From assembly GCF_004000805.1 (NCBI RefSeq), contig NZ_BILY01000006.1:182667-246666 (forward strand): DNA of 64,000 nucleotides, in the 5' to 3' direction. The position numbers were made by a program, and so were the translations under genes. The notes beneath the pieces are model-generated. The model was not told where the DNA came from. It saw only the letters and a list, made by a program, of their open reading frames with translations, and made no database searches. The stretch is from Paenibacillus glycanilyticus NBRC 16618 (GTDB lineage Bacteria > Bacillota > Bacilli > Paenibacillales > Paenibacillaceae). Below, in pieces: positions 44,900 through 53,551 of the stretch. The stretch's first letter is position 1. Each line of letters starts with the position of its first letter.

Positions 44900-44907
44900 A
44901 ATAAGAA
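44893..44907. promoter_or_regulatory. 15-bp palindrome upstream of dps, Fur/PerR-like geometry
   Basis: TTCTTAT-A-ATAAGAA is a perfect 7-1-7 inverted repeat, the geometry of PerR and Fur boxes. It matches the PerR consensus (TTATAATNATTATAA) at 10 of 14 positions. It overlaps the outer ATAA of site (c) and lies upstream of the dps -10, so it could serve either direction. Confidence 0.45.
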
Positions 44908-44935
44908 ATCCGCATATACAATAAGTTTATGCTTG

Positions 44936-44944
44936 TGTTATATT
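44936..44944 (+). promoter_or_regulatory. Extended -10 promoter of dps
   Basis: TGT-TATATT is an extended -10 (TG at 44936-44937). The predicted start is near 44951, leaving a short leader before AAAGGAGA at 44972. Confidence 0.45.
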
Positions 44945-44984
44945 GACATTTGGAATTTAATGCTAAATTGTAAAGGAGATATTT

Positions 44985-45425
44985 ATGATGTCTGAAAAGC
45001 TTATGGCCGCGTTAAACACTCAGATAGCGAACTGGAGTCTTCTGTTCACCAAGCTCCATAACTATCATTGGTATGTTAAAGGTCCGCAGTTCTTCACTTT
45101 GCATCTAAAGTTTGAAGAACTATACACGGAGGCCGCGCTGCATGTGGACAATCTGGCCGAGCGGCTGCTGGCATTGGGCGGCAGTCCCGTAGCGACTCTG
45201 CATGGAGTTCTCGAAATCGCAACGGTTAAGGATGCGGCGGGTAATGAGAGCGCTACGGAAATGGTCCGCACGATTGCAGCTGATTTCGAAACGATTGTTA
45301 ATGAGCTTAAAGAAGGGATGAGCATCGCTAATCATGAAGGCGATGAGACAACCGGAGATATGCTGCTAGCCATTCATTACTCGCTCGAAAAGCACGTATG
45401 GATGCTGAAATCATTTTTAGGCTAG
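44985..45425 (+). CDS. dps: Dps-family ferritin-like protein (DNA protection / iron storage)
   Basis: 146 residues, all-helical Dps fold. Dodecamer-interface ferroxidase ligands are visible: the His of LHNYHWYVKGPQF (about 26-37), the acidic pair in HLKFEELYTE and HVDNLAERLLALGG. AAAGGAGA precedes tandem ATGs (44985, 44988); either could start. Stores iron using peroxide as oxidant and shields DNA. It sits among catalase and other stress genes, divergent from the operon driven by promoter (c). Confidence 0.92.
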   Translation: MMSEKLMAALNTQIANWSLLFTKLHNYHWYVKGPQFFTLHLKFEELYTEAALHVDNLAERLLALGGSPVATLHGVLEIATVKDAAGNESATEMVRTIAADFETIVNELKEGMSIANHEGDETTGDMLLAIHYSLEKHVWMLKSFLG

Positions 45426-45443
45426 GTTATTCGGGCCGAAGAT

Positions 45444-45509
45444 ATAGTAAATTCGCTATGCCGATATAGAGAAAACGGAATGGTTCGCGGGAGCTCTTTT
45501 CTCTATGAT
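45444..45509 (+). promoter_or_regulatory. Shared-architecture promoter (d): LysR-type site before VOC-GAPDH operon
   Basis: ATAG (45444-45447) and ATAG (45466-45469) exactly 22 bp apart, with CTAT at 45456 shifted by one base relative to the other sites; then 11 bp, weak -35 TGGTTC (45481-45486), 17 bp, -10 TATGAT (45504-45509). Confidence 0.65.
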
Positions 45510-45572
45510 TTATTAATAGTATGTTCGGTTACTAGCATGATCGACAAACCTAACAGAAGGAGTCTGGGAGAA

Positions 45573-46532
45573 ATGGGGAATATCACAATGAAAACGGCAG
45601 GCATCCATCATATTACATGTTTCGTGAAGGATGTTCAGAGAAACGTAGATTTTTATGCTGGGGTCCTAGGGCTTCGTCTTGTGAAAAAAACGATTAACTT
45701 TGACGCGCCCGAAGTTTACCATTTGTACTTCGGCAATGAAAAAGGCAGCCCCGGAACCATTATCACGTTCTTCCCATACGAATTTTCTCATAAGGGCCGA
45801 ATTGGCGGAGGGCAAGTAGGTACAACAACATACGTAGTGCCGCCAGGCGCACTTGAATATTGGAGAGCGCGTCTCTCTGCGTTTGATATTTCCTTCACGG
45901 AAAGCACCCGCTTCTCCGAAACCTATATCGAATTTCTGGATGCTGATGGTCTGCAGTTAGAGATAGTTGAAAGAGAAGACGGCGATCTCAATACTTGGTC
46001 ATTTGGGGGTATCCGGGCGGATAAGGCTATCAAAGGGTTTGGAGGCGCGGTGCTGTACAGCACGGCATCCGTAGATACGATTAAAGTTCTTGAGGACGTT
46101 TTGGGTCTTGAAAAGGTAGGGCAAGAAGGAGGCTTCATTCGCTATAAGGCGGAAGGGGAGCTAGGTAACCTGATCGACGTGAATGCGGAGCCGATGGATG
46201 CGGGAATCCCCGGTGCAGGCACGGTTCACCATATCGCTTGGAGAGCCAGGGATTTCGAAGAGCATGAGGCTTGGAGAAGCCATGTGGAAAGCAGCGGCTT
46301 CCATCCTACGCCGGTTATCAACCGCCAGTATTTCCATGCCATCTATTTTCGCGAACATGGCGGCATTTTGTTTGAAATCGCGACTGATCCTCCGGGTTTC
46401 GCAAATGATGAGCATGAGGATCATCTGGGCGAGACGTTAATGCTGCCGTTGTGGTTTGAAAACAGCCGTGCGGAAATAGAAAAGAACCTGCCGCCTATTC
46501 AAGTGCAGGAGCTCGATCCAAGCAAGAAATGA
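45573..46532 (+). CDS. Ring-cleaving-type VOC dioxygenase, MhqA/MhqO-like
   Basis: 319 residues, two VOC modules starting GIHHITCFVKDVQRNVDFYAGVLGLRLVKKTINF and TVHHIAWRARDFEEHEAWR. Iron ligands are candidate His in GIHHIT, His in TVHHIAW and Glu in HGGILFEIATDPPGF. B. subtilis MhqA/MhqE/MhqO proteins of this type are induced by quinones. ATG 45573 has AAGGAG 10 nt upstream; ATG 45588 (GGGGAA 7 nt upstream) is an alternative. The 45480 frame start lies inside promoter (d) and is rejected. Co-transcribed with the GAPDH homologue 33 bp downstream. Confidence 0.85.
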   Translation: MGNITMKTAGIHHITCFVKDVQRNVDFYAGVLGLRLVKKTINFDAPEVYHLYFGNEKGSPGTIITFFPYEFSHKGRIGGGQVGTTTYVVPPGALEYWRARLSAFDISFTESTRFSETYIEFLDADGLQLEIVEREDGDLNTWSFGGIRADKAIKGFGGAVLYSTASVDTIKVLEDVLGLEKVGQEGGFIRYKAEGELGNLIDVNAEPMDAGIPGAGTVHHIAWRARDFEEHEAWRSHVESSGFHPTPVINRQYFHAIYFREHGGILFEIATDPPGFANDEHEDHLGETLMLPLWFENSRAEIEKNLPPIQVQELDPSKK

Positions 46533-46565
46533 ACCTATTTTTCTTCATGATAAGGGGAAGATACC

Positions 46566-47564
46566 ATGAGTAAGATTGCAATTTTCGGCTTCGGGCGCAT
46601 CGGTCGGCAACTGCTTCGAGTAGCGCTTCAGGAGAAGCTTTTTGTACCGTATTCGATCTCTGATATAAAAGAGGAATCCGTGCTTGCGGCGCTTTTTGAG
46701 GTGGATACGAATTACAAACGTTGGCCTGAAGAGGTTCTGGGCCGCGAAGGAGCAATTATCATAGGCGGACGCGAAATCCGCTATATGAATTCGTCCAGTG
46801 AAGTGCCGAATTGGGGAGAACTAGGCGTCGAACTGGTTATTGACTGTACGGGACGCGCTGTGACCAGACCCGTTGCTCAAATGCATCTCGATCGCGGTGC
46901 GAAGCGCGTGCTTGTCAGCGGGCCAAGCAAAAGTCTCGAAGACTGCGACGCTGTTCTGCTCAAAGGCATTAATCTCGACAGCTTTGATCCGGATAAGCAT
47001 AAAATTATTAGCATGGCCAGCTGTACAACCAATGCGCTGGCACCCGTGGTGAAATTGGTTAAAGAAAATTACGGCATTAAATACGGCTTGTTCTCCACGG
47101 TTCATTCGTATACCAACACGCAATCCCTAACGGATCAGCCTATGAAGGATCGCCGGGACTCCTGGGCGGCAGCGGAGAATATCATTCCTTCCTCCTCGGG
47201 AGCGGCTAAGGCGCTCAAGTTTATTTGGAGCGATCTTCAAATTACGGGCAAGGCCTACCGAATCCCGACTCGCACAGGCAGTATCGCGGAGCTTAATCTG
47301 ATCACGGAGAAACCATGCTCCGTTCAAGAGATCAATGACATGTTCCGCTTGGCCGCCAGCGAAGGGGAGCTTAAGGGAGTTTTAGATGTATTGGAGGGCG
47401 AATGGGCCTCTTCCCGCATTGTAGGGGATTCTCATTCCTCCATTATCGATCTGCCATTGACGCAAGTGCAGGGCGGGTTATTATCCATAGCCGCTTGGTA
47501 CGATAATGAGTGGGGTTACGCTTCCCGGCTAGCCGAGGTTGCTGCTTTTCTTGCCGCAAAATAA
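46566..47564 (+). CDS. Glyceraldehyde-3-phosphate dehydrogenase homologue
   Basis: 332 residues. NAD-binding start KIAIFGFGRIGRQLLR (3-18), active-site SCTTNALAP with Cys153, catalytic His in STVHSYT, and IPTRTGSIAELNL; the C-terminus WYDNEWGYASRLAEVAAFL is typical. It diverges from housekeeping GapA (for example PVPTGS-type region reads IPTRTGS and SGAAKA follows SSS), so it is probably a paralogue used under stress. It lies in an operon with a VOC dioxygenase rather than with glycolytic genes. Because the catalytic Cys of GAPDH is oxidant-sensitive, a backup enzyme would fit the island; that is inference. Confidence 0.85.
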   Translation: MSKIAIFGFGRIGRQLLRVALQEKLFVPYSISDIKEESVLAALFEVDTNYKRWPEEVLGREGAIIIGGREIRYMNSSSEVPNWGELGVELVIDCTGRAVTRPVAQMHLDRGAKRVLVSGPSKSLEDCDAVLLKGINLDSFDPDKHKIISMASCTTNALAPVVKLVKENYGIKYGLFSTVHSYTNTQSLTDQPMKDRRDSWAAAENIIPSSSGAAKALKFIWSDLQITGKAYRIPTRTGSIAELNLITEKPCSVQEINDMFRLAASEGELKGVLDVLEGEWASSRIVGDSHSSIIDLPLTQVQGGLLSIAAWYDNEWGYASRLAEVAAFLAAK

Positions 47565-47585
47565 TTCATTCCTTTTATAACGAAA

Positions 47586-47632
47586 AAAGAGCAGTTACCA
47601 GGCTAGTATTAGCTTTCGAGTAACTGCTCTTT
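47586..47632. terminator. Bidirectional terminator between GAPDH and katA
   Basis: AAAGAGCAGTTAC (47586-47598) pairs perfectly with 47620-47632. The minus-strand tail is a six-T run (for katA); the plus-strand tail is weaker. Confidence 0.88.
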
Positions 47633-47655
47633 GATTGTTTTAATGAGGGAATGGA

Positions 47656-49113
47656 TTAAGCCAACTCCGTAACTCTCAAACCAAGTCCCTCGGCAACCGC
47701 ATTTCCCCATTCGGGATCGGCTTTATAAAAATGCATGATTTGACGAAGTTTGATTTCATCCTTATCAACCGGTCTCATGGCATTTACGATGTTGTTTACC
47801 AGACGCCCGCGCTCTTCCGCGCTAAGCAACCGGTACAGATCGCCGGGCTGCGTGTAATGGTCATTATTGTCATATGGGGCACTGCCCGCTGAACCGGATA
47901 CTTCAAACGAGGCTGTCCTGGATACAACGGATTCGGTCGCTCCCCCGTAGCTGTTCGGTTCATAATATACCGAGCTCCCTCCATTGCGGTCATAACGCAT
48001 CTGACCATCGCGCTGGTTATTATTCACTTCGACAATAGGCTTATTAATGGGAAGCGTGTTATGGTTTGTGCCAACCCGGTAGCGATGCGCATCGGCATAG
48101 GCGAATAAACGTCCTTGAAGCATTTTATCCGGAGAAGATTCAATACCCGGTACGAAGGCTCCGGGAGAGAAAGCAGCTTGTTCTACCTCGGCAAAATAAT
48201 TGTCCGGATTACGGTCGAGTACCAGACGTCCAACCTCGATAAGAGGGTAGTCTTTTTGCGACCAGACTTTTGTTACGTCGAACGGGTCGAAACGATAGGT
48301 ATTCGCATCCTCAAGCGGCATGATTTGAACATACAGCTTCCATGAAGGGAAGTCTGTCTGCTCTATGGCAGTATGCAGATCCTCAATATGATAATCGGGA
48401 TTATCGCCGGCCAGCTTGGCAGCTAGCTCAACATCCAGGTTTTTGACCCCTTGCTCCGTTCTGAAATGATACTTGATCCAAGCTGCTTGTCCATCCGCAT
48501 TCACCCACTTAAACGTGTGGCTGCCGTAACCGTGCATATGACGGAGCGTAGCGGGGATGCCGCGGTCGGACATCAAGATGGATACTTGGTGCAAGGACTC
48601 GGGGGACAAAGACCAGAAATCCCATACGGCGTTTGGATTTTTCAGGTGGGTTTGAGGATGTCTTTTCTGAGTATGGATGAAATCGGGAAATTTAATAGCA
48701 TCTCTGATGAAGAAGACAGGGGTGTTGTTTCCTACCAAATCATAGTTCCCTTCTTCGGTATAAAATTTGACGGCAAAGCCGCGAGGGTCACGGACGGTAT
48801 CTGCGGAGCCGAGTTCGCCTGCAACCGTGGAGAAGCGTACAAACACGGGCGTACGTTTGCCAACCTCGGACAAAAAGCCGGCTTTTGTATAGGACGATAC
48901 GTCACGGGTGACTTCGAAATAGCCGTGCGCGCCGGCACCTTTCGCATGCACGACGCGTTCAGGAACTCGTTCGCGATTGAAGTGAGCTAGCTTCTCGAGA
49001 AGATGAACGTCTTGAATAAGCGTTGGACCCCGGGAGCCGGCTGTCATCGAATTCTGGTTATCTCCCACCGGAGCTCCCCAGCTTGTCGTTAATTGGTCTC
49101 TTTTCAATTCCAA
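47656..49113 (-). CDS. katA: Heme catalase, KatA type
   Basis: 485 residues, small-subunit monofunctional catalase converting H2O2 to water and oxygen. Distal His56 in [15 protein letters not shown], Asn in [13 protein letters not shown], proximal heme Tyr in [17 protein letters not shown]. The start is TTG 49113: GGAGGT lies 7 nt upstream and it gives the usual [15 protein letters not shown]-terminus; the longer frame to 49155 adds 14 codons without support. Transcribed from promoter (e), whose LysR-type site points to peroxide or electrophile induction. Confidence 0.95.
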   Translation of the reverse strand: MELKRDQLTTSWGAPVGDNQNSMTAGSRGPTLIQDVHLLEKLAHFNRERVPERVVHAKGAGAHGYFEVTRDVSSYTKAGFLSEVGKRTPVFVRFSTVAGELGSADTVRDPRGFAVKFYTEEGNYDLVGNNTPVFFIRDAIKFPDFIHTQKRHPQTHLKNPNAVWDFWSLSPESLHQVSILMSDRGIPATLRHMHGYGSHTFKWVNADGQAAWIKYHFRTEQGVKNLDVELAAKLAGDNPDYHIEDLHTAIEQTDFPSWKLYVQIMPLEDANTYRFDPFDVTKVWSQKDYPLIEVGRLVLDRNPDNYFAEVEQAAFSPGAFVPGIESSPDKMLQGRLFAYADAHRYRVGTNHNTLPINKPIVEVNNNQRDGQMRYDRNGGSSVYYEPNSYGGATESVVSRTASFEVSGSAGSAPYDNNDHYTQPGDLYRLLSAEERGRLVNNIVNAMRPVDKDEIKLRQIMHFYKADPEWGNAVAEGLGLRVTELA

Positions 49114-49173
49114 TTTAAATACCTCCGATATGTTCAATTCGCACAATCCAATCATGGCTGGGCATTAGAAATA

Positions 49174-49239
49174 TCTTAGTATCCATTTTGTGCTTCGATC
49201 AATAGGAGTCTGTCTATATAAGTTATAGCTATCGTTTAT
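49174..49239 (-). promoter_or_regulatory. Shared-architecture promoter (e): LysR-type site before katA
   Basis: Minus strand: ATAA (49239-49236), N7, CTAT, N7, ATAG (core 49228-49214), 11 bp, -35 TTGATC (49202-49197), then a weak -10 CTAAGA at 17 bp or TAAGAT at 18 bp (49178-49173). Confidence 0.72.
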
Positions 49240-49284
49240 ATCTTTAAAAAAGTCTGTGTGAAAAAAGGCGTGGTCCCCATCGAT

Positions 49285-49350
49285 ATTAGAGATTCCTATG
49301 ACAGATATAGAGATAGACTTATTGATAGATATAAATGGAAGGATTTAAGC
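49285..49350 (+). promoter_or_regulatory. Shared-architecture promoter (f): LysR-type site before CuA lipoprotein gene
   Basis: ATTA (49285-49288, weak), N7, CTAT, N7, ATAG (core 49296-49310), 11 bp, -35 TTGATA (49322-49327), then a poor -10 (TTAAGC at 17 bp or TAAGCT at 18 bp). Confidence 0.65.
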
Positions 49351-49376
49351 TATTACCATCACAAGGAGGGGATAGC

Positions 49377-49760
49377 GTGTCTCGTATAACATGGGTTTTC
49401 GTCATTATTGTTGCGTATGTCCTATTGCTAACGGCATGTGGAGCCGGTAAAAATGAAGAAGTTCAATCAGGAGCTGGTGAAGAGTCAAACACAACTGCGA
49501 ATGAAGTCGTTATCAAGGCAAAGAACTGGGAGTTTGATAAAGCCGAGTACAGAATTAAAAAAGGAGAAGCCGTTAAGCTGACGTTAGATTCGGGGTCCGG
49601 CGTACATAGCCTTGCATTTAAGGACCTTAAAATCAAAGAACTGCACTCCGGTGATTCCGAGGTTGTGACAATAAATGAGGCGGGTACGTATGAATTCTTC
49701 TGTAATGTTATGTGCGGCTCAGGCCACGCCAATATGAAGGCTAAACTTATAGTTGAATAA
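49377..49760 (+). CDS. Cupredoxin lipoprotein with a complete CuA-type motif
   Basis: 127 residues: signal peptide with lipobox LTAC (Cys21), short acidic linker, then a cupredoxin domain (about 40-127). CNVMCGSGHANM matches the CuA ligand motif CxxxCxxxHxxM of cytochrome oxidase subunit II and N2O reductase, and the upstream ligand His is in GVHSLAF. So all four side-chain ligands of a dinuclear copper site are present without an oxidase subunit II membrane hairpin. GTG 49377 has AAGGAGGG 6 nt upstream. Extracytoplasmic electron transfer or copper binding is likely. Confidence 0.85.
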   Translation: MSRITWVFVIIVAYVLLLTACGAGKNEEVQSGAGEESNTTANEVVIKAKNWEFDKAEYRIKKGEAVKLTLDSGSGVHSLAFKDLKIKELHSGDSEVVTINEAGTYEFFCNVMCGSGHANMKAKLIVE

Positions 49761-49789
49761 ATAGAAGGTTCATTAAAGATGCAAACGAT

Positions 49790-49820
49790 AACTTCGTCCT
49801 TGGAGGACGGAGTTTTTTTA
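49790..49820 (+). terminator. Intrinsic terminator after the cupredoxin gene
   Basis: ACTTCGTCCT (49791-49800) pairs with 49804-49813 with one wobble, followed by seven Ts. Confidence 0.88.
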
Positions 49821-49848
49821 TTTTATTAGAGTCATTCCCTATATCCGG

Positions 49849-49878
49849 TTGACACCCAAAATCTCCATATTATATAGT
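49849..49878 (+). promoter_or_regulatory. SigA promoter of htpG
   Basis: -35 TTGACA at 49849-49854 and -10 TATAGT at 49873-49878 (18-bp spacer; TATATA at 16 bp is an alternative). Confidence 0.7.
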
Positions 49879-49889
49879 AAAGGCAAGGT

Positions 49890-49916
49890 TTAGCACTCCA
49901 ACACGGAGAGTGCTAA
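49890..49916. promoter_or_regulatory. CIRCE element (HrcA operator)
   Basis: TTAGCACTC-N9-GAGTGCTAA, a perfect match to the CIRCE consensus, begins about 11 bp after the htpG -10, exactly where HrcA represses groESL and dnaK operons in Bacillota. Confidence 0.97.
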
Positions 49917-49953
49917 CGCAAACTCACGATATTGGAAGGAGAACATCACACGA

Positions 49954-51834
49954 ATGGAAAAGCAACAGTTCAAAGCGGAATCGAAACGGCTGCTGGAGAT
50001 GATGATCAACTCCATTTACACGCAGCGCGAAATTTTCTTGAGAGAGCTTATCTCGAATGCCAGCGACGCGATTGATAAAATCTACTACAAAGCACTGACG
50101 GACGACCAGCTGGTATTCAACAAAGAGAGCTATTACATAAAGGTAACGGTGGATAAGGATAACCGTAAGCTGATCCTCTCGGATACGGGTATCGGCATGA
50201 CGCAGGAGGAGCTGGAAAACAACCTTGGCGTTATTGCGAAGAGCGGGTCGCTGGCGTTCAAGAAGGAGAACGAAGCGAAGGACGGCCACAACATTATCGG
50301 CCAATTCGGCGTAGGCTTTTACTCCGCGTTTATGGTGGCGGACAAGGTTGAAGTCATCAGCCGCGCGCTGGGCTCAGGCGAAGCGTTCAAGTGGGAGTCG
50401 GAAGGCGCTGACGGCTACACGATTACCACTGCGGACAAAGCAGGCATAGGCACGGATATCATCATGACGATCAAACCGAACACCGAGGACGACAATTACG
50501 ACGAGTTCCTCGAAGAGTACCGCCTGAGATCGATCATTAAGAAGTACTCGGACTTTATCCGTTATCCGATCAAGATGGATGTGAAGGGCCAGCGTCCCAA
50601 AGAAGGCAGCGAAGGCGAGTTCGAGGAATACCAAGAGGAACAAACGATCAACAGCATGGTTCCGATCTGGCGCAAAAACAAAAACGAGCTGACGCAGGAA
50701 GACTACGACAACTTCTACTTCGAGAAGCGTTACGGCTTCGACAAGCCGCTGAAGCATCTTCATATCAGCGCGGACGGCGCGGTAGTCTATAATGCGATTC
50801 TCTTTATCCCGGAAAATACGCCGTTTGACTACTACACGAAGGAATTCGAAAAAGGGCTGGAGCTCTACTCGAACGGCGTTCTTATTATGGACAAATGCGC
50901 GGACCTGCTGCCGGACTATTTCAGCTTCGTGAAAGGGATGGTCGATTCCGAGGATCTGTCGCTGAACATTTCCCGGGAGCTGCTGCAGCATGACCGTCAA
51001 TTGCAGCTGATCGCGAAAAACATCAAGAACAAAATCAAAAGCACGCTGCAGAGCCTGCTGAAGGAAGAACGCGAGAAGTACGAAGGCTTCTACAAAGCGT
51101 TTGGCCGTCAGCTGAAGTTTGGCGTGTACAACGATTACGGCGCGAACAAGGATACCTTGCAGGATCTGCTTCTGTTCTACTCTTCGAAGGAGAAGAAGCA
51201 GGTTACGCTTGAGGAATACGTATCCCGCATGCCGGAAGACCAGAAGTTTATCTACTACGCGTCAGGCGAGTCGATCGAACGTCTGGAGAAGCTGCCTCAA
51301 GCCGAGATCGTAACGGACAAAGGGTATGAGCTGCTCTACTTCACCGACGATATCGACGAGTTCGCGATCAAGATGATTGGCACGTACAAAGACAAGTCGT
51401 TCAAAAACGTGTCGAGCGGCGACCTTGGCATCGAAGCGGATGAAGCGGAGAAGCAAACCGAAGAAGAAGCTAACGACAACAAGGATCTGTTCGCGGCCAT
51501 GCAAGAAATTCTTGGCGACAACGTAACGGGCGTCAAAGCTTCGAAGCGTCTCAAATCCCATCCGGTCTGCTTGTCTTCCGAAGGCGAAGTGACGATTGAG
51601 ATGGAGAAGGTGCTGAAGGCGATGCCTAACAGCCAGGACGTGAAGGCCAGCAAGGTGCTCGAAATCAACGTGAACCATGACGTGTTCAAGGCACTGAAGG
51701 ATGCTTACGCAACCGATAAAACAAAGCTGAGCCTCTATACGAGCCTGCTGTTCAATCAAGCTCTTCTGATCGAAGGCTTGACGGTGCAGGATCCGGTTCA
51801 GTTCACGAACGATATTTGCAAAATCATGCTGTAA
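49954..51834 (+). CDS. htpG: Chaperone HtpG (bacterial Hsp90)
   Basis: 626 residues, full length. N-terminal GHKL ATPase domain: [23 protein letters not shown] and [15 protein letters not shown]; middle domain with [11 protein letters not shown] and [11 protein letters not shown]-terminal dimerisation domain from about 500 to the end, with [14 protein letters not shown]-dependent dimeric cytoplasmic chaperone. AAGGAGAA lies about 10 nt before the ATG. A CIRCE site in the leader places it in the HrcA regulon. Confidence 0.97.
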   Translation: MEKQQFKAESKRLLEMMINSIYTQREIFLRELISNASDAIDKIYYKALTDDQLVFNKESYYIKVTVDKDNRKLILSDTGIGMTQEELENNLGVIAKSGSLAFKKENEAKDGHNIIGQFGVGFYSAFMVADKVEVISRALGSGEAFKWESEGADGYTITTADKAGIGTDIIMTIKPNTEDDNYDEFLEEYRLRSIIKKYSDFIRYPIKMDVKGQRPKEGSEGEFEEYQEEQTINSMVPIWRKNKNELTQEDYDNFYFEKRYGFDKPLKHLHISADGAVVYNAILFIPENTPFDYYTKEFEKGLELYSNGVLIMDKCADLLPDYFSFVKGMVDSEDLSLNISRELLQHDRQLQLIAKNIKNKIKSTLQSLLKEEREKYEGFYKAFGRQLKFGVYNDYGANKDTLQDLLLFYSSKEKKQVTLEEYVSRMPEDQKFIYYASGESIERLEKLPQAEIVTDKGYELLYFTDDIDEFAIKMIGTYKDKSFKNVSSGDLGIEADEAEKQTEEEANDNKDLFAAMQEILGDNVTGVKASKRLKSHPVCLSSEGEVTIEMEKVLKAMPNSQDVKASKVLEINVNHDVFKALKDAYATDKTKLSLYTSLLFNQALLIEGLTVQDPVQFTNDICKIML

Positions 51835-51868
51835 ACGTCTGTCTTGGCAGACAACAAACAGCAGACGA

Positions 51869-51898
51869 AGCCGGTCCCCTTGTGGGACCGGCTTTTTT
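51869..51898 (+). terminator. Intrinsic terminator after htpG
   Basis: AGCCGGTCCC (51869-51878) pairs with 51884-51893, then T run. Confidence 0.93.
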
Positions 51899-52028
51899 GC
51901 GTGCTCGTTCTATCATCAACCTGCCATGCATAAGCTTGTATCACTATGGTAGCGTTTTCGTGAAACTGCGCTTCGGAATCTCTCAATAACGCTAGCAAGC
52001 TACTTTTCGAAAAGGGGATGGTTAGCCC

Positions 52029-53549
52029 ATGATTTACGCTGAGCCGGGTAAGCAGGATTCGAAGATTACGTTCAAGAAACGGTACGAGAACTACATAGGG
52101 GGCCGCTGGACGCCGCCAACGCAAGGCCAATATTTCGAAAACGTTTCTCCCGTGAACAACGCGGCCTTCTGCGAAATAGCCCGTTCCACATCGGAGGATA
52201 TCGAGCTTGCGCTGGACGCGGCGCATGCGGCAAAAGCAGCCTGGGGACGGACCTCCGCGGCGGAGCGCGCGAACATCCTGAACCGGATTGCCGACCGGAT
52301 CGAGAGCAATCTGGAGACGCTCGCCGTTGCCGAGACCTGGGATAACGGCAAGCCGATCCGCGAATGCCTGGCAGCCGACCTGCCGCTTGCGATCGATCAT
52401 TTCCGGTATTTCGCCGGCTGCATCCGCGCGCAGGAGGGCTCGCTCAGCCAGCTCGACAACGATACGGTTGCTTACCATTATCATGAGCCGCTTGGCGTCG
52501 TAGGCCAGATCATCCCGTGGAACTTCCCGCTGCTCATGGCGACTTGGAAGCTTGCTCCGGCGCTTGCGGCCGGCAACTGCGTCGTGCTGAAGCCCGCGGA
52601 GCAGACGCCGGCTTCGATCTGCGTGCTGATGGAGCTGATCGAGGATCTGCTGCCTGCGGGCGTCGTTAACATCGTTAACGGCTTTGGGCTGGAAGCGGGC
52701 AAGCCGCTTGCCTCAAGCAACCGGATTGCGAAGATTGCCTTCACGGGCGAGACGACAACCGGCCGCCTCATCATGCAATACGCCTCGCAAAATCTCATTC
52801 CGGTAACGCTCGAGCTTGGCGGCAAATCGCCAAACATTTTCTTCGAGGATATTATGGCCAAGGATGACGCCTTGTTCGACAAGGCGCTGGAAGGCTTTAC
52901 GCTGTTTGCGCTGAACCAAGGGGAAGTATGTACCTGTCCGTCCCGCGCGCTGATCCAGGAGTCGATCTACGACAGCTTTATGGAGAAGGCGCTGCGGCGT
53001 GTTGCATCCATCAAGCAGGGGAATCCGCTCGACACGGATACGATGATCGGAGCGCAGGTGTCCACCGAGCAAATGGAGAAAATCTTAAGCTACATCGACA
53101 TCGGCCGCCAAGAAGGCGCCGAATGCCTGATTGGCGGAGGCCGCGCGGCTGTCGAGGGTGATATTTCGCAGGGCTACTATATTCAGCCGACCGTGCTTCG
53201 CGGCAATAACGGCATGCGGATTTTCCAAGAGGAGATCTTTGGGCCGGTTGTTGCCGTCACCACCTTCGGCACGCCGGAGGAAGCGCTGGCGATTGCCAAT
53301 GATACGCTGTACGGGCTTGGCGCCGGCGTATGGACGCGGGACATCAACGCAGCCTTCCGGATGGGCCGCCAGATCGAAGCGGGCCGCGTCTGGACGAACT
53401 GCTACCATGCTTACCCGGCGCATGCGGCGTTTGGCGGCTACAAAATGTCCGGCGTTGGCCGCGAGAACCACAAGATGATGCTGTCGCATTACCAGCAGAC
53501 GAAGAACCTGCTCGTCAGCTACAGCCCCGATGCGTTAGGCTTCTTCTAA
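52029..53549 (+). CDS. NAD-dependent aldehyde dehydrogenase (AcoD/ExaC-like)
   Basis: 506 residues of the ALDH superfamily. [32 protein letters not shown], the glutamate in [13 protein letters not shown], catalytic Cys301 in [11 protein letters not shown] and [10 protein letters not shown] are intact. Length, start region ([18 protein letters not shown]) and the adjacent DUF779 gene match acetaldehyde/broad aldehyde dehydrogenases that act after alcohol or acetoin oxidation. AAGGGGA precedes the ATG. The 130-bp upstream gap holds a terminator tail and no clear promoter. Confidence 0.93.
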   Translation: MIYAEPGKQDSKITFKKRYENYIGGRWTPPTQGQYFENVSPVNNAAFCEIARSTSEDIELALDAAHAAKAAWGRTSAAERANILNRIADRIESNLETLAVAETWDNGKPIRECLAADLPLAIDHFRYFAGCIRAQEGSLSQLDNDTVAYHYHEPLGVVGQIIPWNFPLLMATWKLAPALAAGNCVVLKPAEQTPASICVLMELIEDLLPAGVVNIVNGFGLEAGKPLASSNRIAKIAFTGETTTGRLIMQYASQNLIPVTLELGGKSPNIFFEDIMAKDDALFDKALEGFTLFALNQGEVCTCPSRALIQESIYDSFMEKALRRVASIKQGNPLDTDTMIGAQVSTEQMEKILSYIDIGRQEGAECLIGGGRAAVEGDISQGYYIQPTVLRGNNGMRIFQEEIFGPVVAVTTFGTPEEALAIANDTLYGLGAGVWTRDINAAFRMGRQIEAGRVWTNCYHAYPAHAAFGGYKMSGVGRENHKMMLSHYQQTKNLLVSYSPDALGFF

Positions 53550-53551
53550 TT

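Noticed and set aside
45480..45572. N-terminal extension of the VOC dioxygenase
   Set aside because: It would be translated from within the predicted promoter (d) and has no homology to the VOC fold.
46566..47564. Arsenate-detoxifying GAPDH/ArsJ pair
   Set aside because: No ArsJ-type exporter or ars gene adjoins; the nearest MFS gene is in a different operon and of DHA1 type.
40872..49310. MhqR or YodB operators for the stress island
   Set aside because: The gene content suggests quinone regulators, but the repeated site is CTAT-N7-ATAG with an ATAR 22 bp before the inner ATAG and fixed distance upstream of -35, which fits a LysR activator better than the repressor sites I recall for those regulators.
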